This document shows, one piece after another, positions 1 to 5,103 of a DNA stretch of 5,568 nt. The notes beneath the pieces are model-generated. The model was given only the letters and a program-made list of their open reading frames with translations, did not search any database and was not told the DNA's origin. Origin of the DNA: Methanomassiliicoccales archaeon (lineage in GTDB: Archaea; Thermoplasmatota; Thermoplasmata; Methanomassiliicoccales; UBA472); contig JALOTM010000080.1 in assembly GCA_025457905.1 (NCBI GenBank), positions 1 to 5,568 on the forward strand, written 5' to 3'. Position numbers and translations under genes: made by a program. The number at the start of each line of letters is the position of its first letter. Position 1 is the stretch's first letter.

Positions 1-641
1 CCGCCTTCAGCCGCCGCAACTTCGTGGAGGCCAAGGCGGCCGTGGACAAGGCCAAGGAATTGCTGCGGACGGTCAAGGACGCCCCGCCCGGCGGGACGGA
101 GCTGAAGAGCGTCAGCGTAATCGACGCCGCGCCGCAGCAGACCCCGGAGGAGAGGCAGAAGGCCTGCGAGGTCCCCTTCCAGGAGGCCAAGAAGATGCCC
201 AAGAACTTCATGGAGTCGAAGTTCATGATCTGCTCCGTCCGGGACGAGGTGGAGGCCGCGGTGAAGGCCGGGAGGGACGTCTCGGCGGCCAAGGACAGCC
301 TGCGCCTGGCGGACGAGGCCTTCGCCGCCGAGCAGTACACGGAGGCGCTGAAGTGCGCGCTCCGGGCCAGGAAGGTGCTGGAGCCCCGGGAGGACGCCCC
401 CCCGCAACCGGCGAAGGGGAAGGGGGCCGGCACGGTGGAGAGGGTGCCCTCGTCGGTGCTGGTCAAGCCCCTCGCCTCCAAGTGCGCCAAATGCCAGACC
501 GAGCTGGACTCGGGGGACATGTTCTGCGCCAAGTGCGGAGCCAAGGTGGAGCGCGACATCCGCTGCCCCCGCTGCTCCAACAGCGTGCAGGTCGACGACG
601 CCTACTGCCGCAAGTGCGGCCTTCCCTTGCGCTCGGACTGA
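1..641 (+). CDS. Helical-repeat protein with two C-terminal zinc ribbons, 5'-truncated by the window edge
   Basis: The reading frame is already open at the left edge (first full codon at 3), so the GTG at 24 is probably internal and the true start lies outside. The visible part is charged and helical. Two segments align as one degenerate helical unit, F-x4-[FY]-x-E-A followed by a basic/alanine helix, at nt 6-68 and 321-383. A Pro/Gly/Lys-rich linker (about nt 390-450) leads to two C-x2-C-x10-C-x2-C zinc ribbons, at nt 483-536 and 564-617, each ending in a C-x-K-C-G knuckle typical of archaeal zinc-ribbon proteins. No catalytic motif, signal peptide or membrane segment is visible. The function is unknown; protein or nucleic-acid binding through the ribbons is a guess. 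It ends 41 nt before the isoprenoid operon, which has its own promoter, so a functional link is not implied. Confidence 0.85.
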   Translation, partial: AFSRRNFVEAKAAVDKAKELLRTVKDAPPGGTELKSVSVIDAAPQQTPEERQKACEVPFQEAKKMPKNFMESKFMICSVRDEVEAAVKAGRDVSAAKDSLRLADEAFAAEQYTEALKCALRARKVLEPREDAPPQPAKGKGAGTVERVPSSVLVKPLASKCAKCQTELDSGDMFCAKCGAKVERDIRCPRCSNSVQVDDAYCRKCGLPLRSD

Positions 642-652
642 AGCGAACAATG

Positions 653-660
653 TTTTAATA
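653..660 (+). promoter_or_regulatory. TATA box of the isoprenoid operon
   Basis: TTTTAATA stands out in a GC-rich background, in the short gap between the zinc-ribbon gene and the kinase. Its centre lies about 26.5 nt before the GTG at 683, the usual archaeal distance from TATA box to transcription start. The mRNA would therefore begin at or next to the start codon (leaderless). The purine-rich stretch GCGAACAA just upstream could serve as the TFB recognition element. Confidence 0.7.
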
Positions 661-682
661 ACCTGGCACTAATCCTCGGAGC

Positions 683-1468
683 GTGTGCGCGGTCCTGGTC
701 AAGCTGGGCGGCAGCGTCATCACGGACAAGTCCAGCTATCGCTGCTTCGACCAGGGGAGCGCCGACCGCCTGGCGAGGGAGATAGCCTCGTCGGGCGAGC
801 GGGCCCTTCTGGTGCATGGCGCCGGCTCGTTCGGGCACGTCCTGGCCGCGGAGCACCGGCTGCAGAAGGGATACCTGGACCAGGGTCAGCTGGCAGGATT
901 GTCCAAGGTGCAGCTGGACGTCAGGGACCTGAACCTCATGGTGATGCGCTCCCTGGACCGTGCCGGGGTGCATGGGGTCTCGCTGCCCCCTGGGGCCATG
1001 GGCCTCATGGAAGGGGGCGAGCTAAAGGACCTGGACCTGGGCCTGTTCCGCCGCTACCTGGACCTGGGCCTCACCCCGGTCACCTTCGGGGATGTGGTCC
1101 TGGACTCCAGGCGCCGCTTCGGCATCTGCTCCGGGGACCAGCTCATGTACCTTCTGGCCAAGGAGTTCCGGCCGGAGAGGATCGTGTTCTGCGCGGACGT
1201 GGACGGCATCTTCACCTCCGACCCCGCCCTGGAACCAGGGGCGAGGCTCGTCGAGGAGGTCGACAGGAGGACCCTGGAAGACCTTCCGCGCACCTCCAGG
1301 GTGGCGGACGTGACCGGCTCCATCTACGCCAAGGTGGAGTTCATGCTGCGCCTGGCGGAGCTGGGCCAGGAGACCATGGTCATCAACGGCCGTGCCCCGG
1401 GGAGGCTGGAGGCGGCCTTGAAGGGCGAGAAGGTTAAGGGCTCGGTGGTGCTAGGGGGATCGAGATGA
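683..1468 (+). CDS. ipk: Isopentenyl phosphate kinase (IPK)
   Basis: This 261-residue amino-acid-kinase-fold enzyme phosphorylates isopentenyl phosphate with ATP to isopentenyl diphosphate, the last step of the archaeal (alternative) mevalonate route, in the cytoplasm. The N-terminal KLGGS (7-11) is followed by VITDKSSY. HGAGSFGH (45-52) ends in the histidine that in characterised IPKs contacts the substrate phosphate. GDVV (136-139), CSGDQ (149-153), ADVDGIF (171-177) and a DVTGS...K nucleotide-site segment (209-217) follow in family order. The length is normal for IPK. The GTG start is preferred because KLGGS should lie within the first ten residues; it has no properly spaced Shine-Dalgarno, but a TATA box sits about 27 nt upstream, so a leaderless message is likely. 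The gene overlaps the isomerase by 4 nt. One oddity is that the usual glycine-rich TGG-x-G-K loop reads TGSIYAK. Confidence 0.95.
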   Translation: MCAVLVKLGGSVITDKSSYRCFDQGSADRLAREIASSGERALLVHGAGSFGHVLAAEHRLQKGYLDQGQLAGLSKVQLDVRDLNLMVMRSLDRAGVHGVSLPPGAMGLMEGGELKDLDLGLFRRYLDLGLTPVTFGDVVLDSRRRFGICSGDQLMYLLAKEFRPERIVFCADVDGIFTSDPALEPGARLVEEVDRRTLEDLPRTSRVADVTGSIYAKVEFMLRLAELGQETMVINGRAPGRLEAALKGEKVKGSVVLGGSR

Positions 1469-2523
1469 CTCAGATCCAGAGGCGCAAGGCGGACCATATC
1501 GATATCACCATGCAGGAGGACGTGTCCTCCGGGTACAACTACTGGGACGACGTGAAGCTCGTCCACTGCTCCCTTCCGGAGGTGGACCTGGAGGAGGTGG
1601 ACACCACCACCAGGCTGTTCGGGAAGAGGCTCTCCATGCCCTTGGTGGTCACCGCCATCACCGGGGGCTACCCCCGCGCCAGGAAGATCAACGAGAACCT
1701 GGCCGCCGCCTGCGCCGAGGTGCAGGTGGCCATGGGCGTGGGCAGCCAGAGGGCCGGTCTGGAGCACGGCGACGATGGCAGCTACGGCGTGCTCAAGGAC
1801 CACGACGTCCCGCTCAGGATCGGAAACGTGGGAGCGCCCCAGCTCATCCCCCAGAAGGGCAAGGGGGCCTACGACCGGGATGCCCTGGTTCAGGCCATGG
1901 AGATGGTGGAGGCCCACCTCCTGGCCGTGCACCTGAACTTCCTGCAGGAGGTGGCCCAGCCCGAGGGCGACACCCGGGCCAAGGGCTGCCTGGAGGCCAT
2001 GCGCGCCGCCTGCCGCGAGCTGCCCATCATCGCCAAGGAGACGGGGGCGGGCATGTCCCAGGACGTGGCCCGCCGGCTGAGGGGGATCGGCGTCAAGGGG
2101 CTGGACGTCGCCGGCACGGGGGGGACGTCCTTCTCGGCCGTGGAGAAGCACCGCGCCCTGAAGGCGGGGGACATGCGCTGCGCCATGCTCGGGGACACCT
2201 TCCACGAGTGGGGCGTCCCCGCGCCGGTGGCCGTGGTCTGGGCCGGGGTGGGCGTGCCAGTGATCGCTTCCGGAGGAGTGATGGACGGCCTCCAGGCGGC
2301 CAAGGGCATCGCCCTGGGGGCGAGCGCGGCCGGGATGGCCCGGGGGATCCTACCGGAGGCCCTGGAGTCCAAGGAGAAGGTGGTGGAGAGGCTGCGCCTG
2401 ATCCAGGACGAGTTCCGCGCCGCCATGTTCCTCACCGGCAGCGAGGACGTGCGGGCCCTGGGGAAGCAGAGATGCATATTGACCGGGGAGACCCGGGAAT
2501 GGCTAACGCAACAGGTGGTCTGA
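1465..2523 (+). CDS. fni: Type 2 isopentenyl-diphosphate delta-isomerase (FMN-dependent)
   Basis: This 352-residue flavoenzyme interconverts IPP and DMAPP using FMN, a reduced nicotinamide and Mg2+. All hallmark type 2 motifs are present in order: RRKADHI (6-12) for substrate binding; MPLVVTAITGG (58-68) and GVGSQRA (91-97) for flavin binding; GNVGAPQL (120-127); HLNFLQE (156-162), whose glutamine and glutamate belong to the catalytic and Mg2+ site; QPEGD (165-169); KETGAG (191-196); LDVAGTGGTSFSAVE (213-227); and the phosphate-binding SGGVMDGLQAAK (269-280) with GIALGA next to it. Nothing resembles the Nudix type 1 enzyme. The length is typical. ATG is set by the ATGA overlap with the kinase stop; a GGGGGA at 1454-1459 may act as a weak ribosome site, and coupling to kinase translation is likely. 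It supplies the DMAPP starter for the next gene's product. Confidence 0.96.
   Translation: MTQIQRRKADHIDITMQEDVSSGYNYWDDVKLVHCSLPEVDLEEVDTTTRLFGKRLSMPLVVTAITGGYPRARKINENLAAACAEVQVAMGVGSQRAGLEHGDDGSYGVLKDHDVPLRIGNVGAPQLIPQKGKGAYDRDALVQAMEMVEAHLLAVHLNFLQEVAQPEGDTRAKGCLEAMRAACRELPIIAKETGAGMSQDVARRLRGIGVKGLDVAGTGGTSFSAVEKHRALKAGDMRCAMLGDTFHEWGVPAPVAVVWAGVGVPVIASGGVMDGLQAAKGIALGASAAGMARGILPEALESKEKVVERLRLIQDEFRAAMFLTGSEDVRALGKQRCILTGETREWLTQQVV
2513..2519 (+). promoter_or_regulatory. Ribosome binding site of the prenyl synthase gene
   Basis: AGGTGGT inside the last codons of the isomerase closely matches the archaeal Shine-Dalgarno core (GGAGGTGAT) and lies 5 nt before the ATG at 2525. It fixes that start and suggests translation of the third operon gene by re-initiation or coupling. 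Confidence 0.65.
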
Positions 2524-2524
2524 A

Positions 2525-3517
2525 ATGAACGTTCTCGAAGAGCTAGCGCGCAGGGCCAAGATGGTGGACGCATCCCTCATGGAGTACCTGGAGGTCGGCA
2601 AGTACGAGAAGCTGCGGAAGGCCGTGCGCCACTACCCCGAGGCCGGGGGCAAGAGGCTCCGGCCCTCCATGGCCTACACCGTGGCCGAGGCCGTGGGGCG
2701 CAACGGCAAGGACGCCCTGCCCTTCGGCTGCGCGCTGGAGCTCATACACAACTTCACGCTGGTGCACGACGACGTCATGGACCAGGACGCCACCCGGAGG
2801 GGGAGGCCGACGGTGCACACGCTGTACGGGATGCCGACGGCCATCATCGCCGGGGACGCGCTCTTCGCCATCGCCTACAAGGTCCTGGCCACCACACCGG
2901 TGGACGGGGAGAGGCTGCGGAGGCTGCTGGCATCGCTCTCGGACACCGTCTACCTGGTGGCCGAGGGGCAGCAGATGGACATCGACTTCGAGAGCCGCGA
3001 CGACGTCACGGTGGAGGAGTACATGGAGATGGTGGAGAAGAAGACCGCCGTGCTCTTCGCCTGCGCCGCCGAGGGCGGGGCCATCATAGGCGGGGGCACC
3101 GAGGACCAGATCCAGGACATGTACGAGTACGCCAGGCTCTCCGGCATCGGCTTCCAGATCTGGGACGACGTGCTGGGGCTCATCGCCAACGAGAAGGTCC
3201 TGGGCAAGCCGGTGGGCAGCGACATCCGCAACGGCAAGCGCACCCTCATCGCCGTGCACGCCTTCGAGGAGCTGGGCAGGCGGGGGGCCAGGGAGCACGC
3301 CGAGGTGCTCCGGGCCTTCGGCAACGAGAAGGCCACCGATGCGGAGGTCAGGAAGGTCATAGCCCTCTTCCAGGAGCTGGGCAGCATCCAGCATGGGAAG
3401 GATGTCGCACTGGACTATGCCGCCCGGGCCAAGGAGAAGCTGTGCTGCCTCCCGCCCAGCAAGGAGAAGGACTTCCTCAGGGAAGTGGTGGACTTCTCGG
3501 TGGGCAGGGAGAAGTAG
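2525..3517 (+). CDS. idsA: Geranylgeranyl diphosphate synthase (short-chain trans-prenyltransferase)
   Basis: This 330-residue enzyme condenses IPP units onto DMAPP/GPP/FPP to make the prenyl diphosphate for archaeal ether lipids. GGKRLRP (41-47) binds IPP. The first aspartate-rich motif is DDVMD (82-86), followed by ATRRGRPT. EKKTA (171-175) and GFQIWDD (209-215) follow; the second aspartate motif reads DDVLG (214-218), with glycine in place of the last aspartate, then GKPVGSDIRNGKRT (227-240). No residues are inserted in the first motif, and a phenylalanine (F77) sits five residues before it. In archaeal type I GGPP synthases this aromatic residue limits product length, so C20 is the predicted product. 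The all-alpha fold belongs to polyprenyl synthases (PF00348). The gene starts 1 nt after the isomerase stop, making it the last gene of the operon. An FPP or longer-chain product cannot be excluded by sequence alone. Confidence 0.94.
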   Translation: MNVLEELARRAKMVDASLMEYLEVGKYEKLRKAVRHYPEAGGKRLRPSMAYTVAEAVGRNGKDALPFGCALELIHNFTLVHDDVMDQDATRRGRPTVHTLYGMPTAIIAGDALFAIAYKVLATTPVDGERLRRLLASLSDTVYLVAEGQQMDIDFESRDDVTVEEYMEMVEKKTAVLFACAAEGGAIIGGGTEDQIQDMYEYARLSGIGFQIWDDVLGLIANEKVLGKPVGSDIRNGKRTLIAVHAFEELGRRGAREHAEVLRAFGNEKATDAEVRKVIALFQELGSIQHGKDVALDYAARAKEKLCCLPPSKEKDFLREVVDFSVGREK

Positions 3518-3546
3518 GGCACGGGACGGAACGACCCGGCCCTGGC
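3518..3546. other. Short convergent intergenic gap
   Basis: Twenty-nine bases separate the stop codons of the prenyl synthase (plus) and the cysteine-containing protein (minus). I see no T-run or clear hairpin on either strand, so termination probably happens inside or beyond the opposing gene, giving overlapping 3' ends. Confidence 0.6.
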
Positions 3547-4029
3547 TCATCCCTTCTTGTGCTCTATCACCCAGCGGCATTGCTTGTCGCCCTGGGTGAT
3601 GGTGTGAGTGGTGTAGAAGATGAACCCGGGGCTGATCACCGACCCGGCGCCTTTGAGGCTGCAGGACAGCAGCTCGCACATGACCGGCCTGGCGCCCCCC
3701 TCGGCCAGCGGGCACTTGTCCACCACCTTGACCACCCTCTCGGGGCTCGCCTCGATGATGCGGCCCTCGATGCCCATCAGCTCCTCCCAGGTGTTGGTCC
3801 AGGCAGCAAAGCCCAGGGCATTGTCCTCCAGAGGGGGCATGACCCTGAGCATGGACTCGGCCTTGGACCTGCCGATGTTCTCCATCATGGGCCCCATGAT
3901 CTGCATGGACTCCTCCGTGCCGGCCTGCTTGATGAAACCCAGAACCGTGCTCACCCAGAAGGTGGCCAGCATCTGCTGAACCAATGGTCCCTTCTGCTCC
4001 TCCGGAATAGGAATGACGTACTCCGACAT
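3547..4029 (-). CDS. Cysteine-containing protein, ATC-hydrolase-like family (function uncertain)
   Basis: This is a 160-residue cytoplasmic protein with no signal peptide or membrane helix. The N-terminal half is helical and Met-rich (about 11-65). The C-terminal half carries KCPLAE (105-110), two more cysteines at 118 and 123, and a closing TITQGDKQCRW segment (143-153). The pattern of a Cys-Pro, a central Cys pair and a C-terminal G-D-x2-C resembles what I recall of the L-2-amino-thiazoline-4-carboxylate hydrolase-like family (PF14196), common in methanogens and clostridia. A V4R-like ligand-binding domain is another possibility. Many members of the ATC group are not characterised, so no reaction is asserted. 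The start at 4029 is chosen over an ATG at 4071: it has a GGGAGG ribosome site 3 nt upstream, and the TATA box at 4084-4089 predicts a transcript starting near 4060, after 4071. It faces the isoprenoid operon tail to tail and follows radB with a separate promoter. Confidence 0.8.
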   Translation of the reverse strand: MSEYVIPIPEEQKGPLVQQMLATFWVSTVLGFIKQAGTEESMQIMGPMMENIGRSKAESMLRVMPPLEDNALGFAAWTNTWEELMGIEGRIIEASPERVVKVVDKCPLAEGGARPVMCELLSCSLKGAGSVISPGFIFYTTHTITQGDKQCRWVIEHKKG

Positions 4030-4032
4030 CCT

Positions 4033-4038
4033 CCTCCC
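4033..4038 (-). promoter_or_regulatory. Ribosome binding site deciding the start at 4029
   Basis: On the minus strand the bases before the ATG read GAGGGAGGAGG. GGGAGG at 4038-4033 complements the 16S 3' end, with a 3-nt spacer to the start. The upstream in-frame ATG at 4071 has only C-rich sequence before it. Confidence 0.65.
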
Positions 4039-4043
4039 TCGCC

Positions 4044-4060
4044 GGCCCCTCCACGGGGCC
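4044..4060 (-). repeat. GC-rich inverted repeat in the leader of the 3547-4029 gene
   Basis: GGCCCC and GGGGCC (4044-4049 and 4055-4060) form a perfect 6-bp stem with a 5-nt loop, about 14 nt before the start codon. The TATA box predicts transcription starting near 4060, which would place this stem-loop at the very 5' end of the mRNA. Chance occurrence in GC-rich DNA is possible. Confidence 0.5.
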
Positions 4061-4076
4061 ATGGGGACCATTGGAG

Positions 4077-4103
4077 GGGAGGGTATTAACAGATGGCCCT
4101 CCC
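4077..4103. repeat. Inverted repeat enclosing the TATA box of the 3547-4029 gene
   Basis: GGGAGGG (4077-4083) and CCCTCCC (4097-4103) are perfect 7-bp inverted copies around a 13-nt AT-rich centre that contains the TATA box. This could be a repressor operator. In RNA reading through from radB it could be a hairpin, but no U-run follows, so it is not a classical terminator. Confidence 0.5.
4084..4089 (-). promoter_or_regulatory. TATA box of the 3547-4029 gene
   Basis: On the minus strand GTTAATAC is the only AT-rich stretch between radB and this gene and shares TTAATA with the box of the isoprenoid operon. The usual spacing puts the transcript start near 4060, giving a leader of roughly 30 nt with a ribosome site. 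Confidence 0.6.
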
Positions 4104-4114
4104 ACCGAAACGCC

Positions 4115-4783
4115 TCAGCACTCGATCCCGTCCCGCACCAGTCGGAACTCGGCGCTCCTGCCCTCCTCGATGTGGCGGTGCTTCATGAGCACCGCGCGCC
4201 TCCTGCCGATGGACACCTTCTCCAGCTTGAGCAGGGTCTTGGCGTTGTGCATGAGGGGGTGGCCTCCCAGGGGCTCGAAGGTGCCGTGCTCCACGTCCGT
4301 GTAGACCTGGGAGGTGAGCAGCACCGGGATCCCCCTCTTCCTGGCCACGCCCAACAGCTTAAGGCTCTGCGCGGTGAGCGACTTCCTCTCCCCCTTGTCG
4401 TCCTCTCGGCTGGTGAGCCGGTAGTACATGGAGACGGAGTCCACCACGATCATCCCCACGTCCAGGTTGGCCTCGGCCAGCTTGACGGCCCGCTCCACCA
4501 TCCTCTCCTGGTCCTCGAAGGAGTGGACCTCGGAGATGAGCGTGGACCTGAGGACCGCCTCGAAGTCCTGCCCGCAGATCTGCCGGTAGCGCTCCAGGCT
4601 CACGCCCTCCGTGTCCAGGAAGAGCACCTTGCGCCCCAGCCGGGCCACGTTGCGGGACAGCACCAGGCACAGGTTGGTCTTGCCCGTCCCGGCCTCGCCG
4701 TACACGAGGGTGACGCTCCCCGCCTCCGCCCCTCCTTCCATTAGCTCGTCGAGCGCGCGGCAGCCGAAGGGGATCTTGTCCAC
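4115..4783 (-). CDS. radB: RadB, archaeal RecA/RadA-family recombination protein
   Basis: This 222-residue RecA-fold ATPase is the euryarchaeal RadA paralogue thought to assist or modulate RadA-driven homologous recombination and repair. It starts directly at the core domain (IPFGCRALDELMEGG, 4-18). The Walker A motif is GEAGTGKT (29-36). LFLDTEG (54-60) matches the conserved strand after the first helices. Walker B is MIVVDS (111-116). SREDDKGERKSL (125-136) and LLTSQVY (155-161) with the following loop to LLKLEK (184-189) match RadB. The helix-hairpin-helix N-domain of RadA is absent, as expected for RadB, and the length is typical. The GTG start is the only reasonable choice: a stop codon lies in frame at 4820-4822, and no ATG, GTG or TTG lies between. 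A TATA box 27 nt upstream suggests a leaderless transcript. Being separately promoted from the membrane-protein gene upstream, it need not share that gene's role. Confidence 0.95.
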   Translation of the reverse strand: MDKIPFGCRALDELMEGGAEAGSVTLVYGEAGTGKTNLCLVLSRNVARLGRKVLFLDTEGVSLERYRQICGQDFEAVLRSTLISEVHSFEDQERMVERAVKLAEANLDVGMIVVDSVSMYYRLTSREDDKGERKSLTAQSLKLLGVARKRGIPVLLTSQVYTDVEHGTFEPLGGHPLMHNAKTLLKLEKVSIGRRRAVLMKHRHIEEGRSAEFRLVRDGIEC

Positions 4784-4807
4784 GGACAGGTAAGCCGCTA
4801 CCTGGAT

Positions 4808-4813
4808 GATAAT
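4808..4813 (-). promoter_or_regulatory. TATA box of radB
   Basis: On the minus strand CGATTATCAT is the one AT-rich element in the 49-nt gap before radB. Its centre is about 27 nt from the GTG at 4783, matching the distance seen before the kinase gene, and there is no ribosome site before the GTG. A leaderless mRNA is inferred. Confidence 0.6.
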
Positions 4814-4832
4814 CGTTGCCTATGCTGGTCGC

Positions 4833-5099
4833 CTACTTGCGCTCGTCCTCCTTTACCGCCTTCACGTCCTCGACGCTGTACGACCCAGGCTCCGGCTCCC
4901 TGCCCCCCTTGAGCAGGTAGAAGGGCACGGCGGCTATCAGGCCGATGAGGCCCAGGACCACCACCGCCACCAGGGCCAGCAGCAGGAGGAGGATGAGCAC
5001 CGTCAGGAACAGCTCGAAGTTGAGCAGGATGGCGACCACCAGCAGCACTGCCAGCACCGCCACGCCGATTAGGATCACGGCCTCGAGCGCGCGGGACAT
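4833..5099 (-). CDS. Small two-helix membrane protein of unknown function
   Basis: This 88-residue protein is almost wholly hydrophobic from residue 5 to 63: a first membrane helix at about 6-27, a polar break with Asn27 and Glu29, and a long Leu/Val-rich stretch at about 31-63 that could be one extended helix or a tight pair. The last 25 residues are charged (Lys, Glu, Asp, Arg) and probably cytoplasmic. There is no cleavable signal peptide, and I recognise no family. The ATG at 5099 is preceded on the minus strand by GGGGTGA, a ribosome site with 4-nt spacing that overlaps the stop of the AIM24-family gene. The gene begins 4 nt behind that stop, so the two are very likely co-transcribed and coupled, perhaps with the membrane protein serving as anchor or partner of the AIM24 protein. 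That role is inference. The opposite strand also has an open frame here but is His/Gln-rich and non-hydrophobic. Confidence 0.82.
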   Translation of the reverse strand: MSRALEAVILIGVAVLAVLLVVAILLNFELFLTVLILLLLLALVAVVVLGLIGLIAAVPFYLLKGGREPEPGSYSVEDVKAVKEDERK

Positions 5100-5103
5100 C
5101 CTC

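Noticed and set aside
24..26. GTG at 24 as the true start of the zinc-ribbon protein
   Set aside because: The frame stays open to the left edge, and the codons before it encode part of a helical unit that recurs later in the protein.
483..617. Zinc ribbons as a DNA-binding transcription factor or ribosomal protein
   Set aside because: The ribbons follow a long helical region and linker and carry no motif specific to TFB, TFIIS or ribosomal proteins. Only a generic zinc-ribbon call is supported.
1324..2205. 293-codon open frame on the minus strand opposite the isomerase
   Set aside because: Compositionally biased antisense frame with no recognisable domain, opposite a gene with all type 2 isomerase motifs.
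4030..4071. Upstream ATG at 4071 extending the cysteine-containing protein by 14 residues
   Set aside because: The extension is Arg/Gly/Pro-rich and lacks a ribosome site, and the TATA box predicts transcription starting downstream of it. The ATG at 4029 has a good ribosome site.
4077..4103. Intrinsic terminator for radB
   Set aside because: The arms could form a hairpin in radB RNA, but no U-run follows. The position around a TATA box fits a regulatory element better.
2543..4105. Long 520-codon open frame on the minus strand across the prenyl synthase and the convergent gene
   Set aside because: It is antisense to a motif-complete prenyl synthase. Its translation is His/Gly/Val-rich low-complexity sequence with no motifs, as expected from a shadow frame in GC-rich DNA.
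4013..4744. 243-codon open frame on the plus strand opposite radB
   Set aside because: His/Leu/Gln-rich shadow frame; the minus strand encodes RadB with intact Walker motifs.
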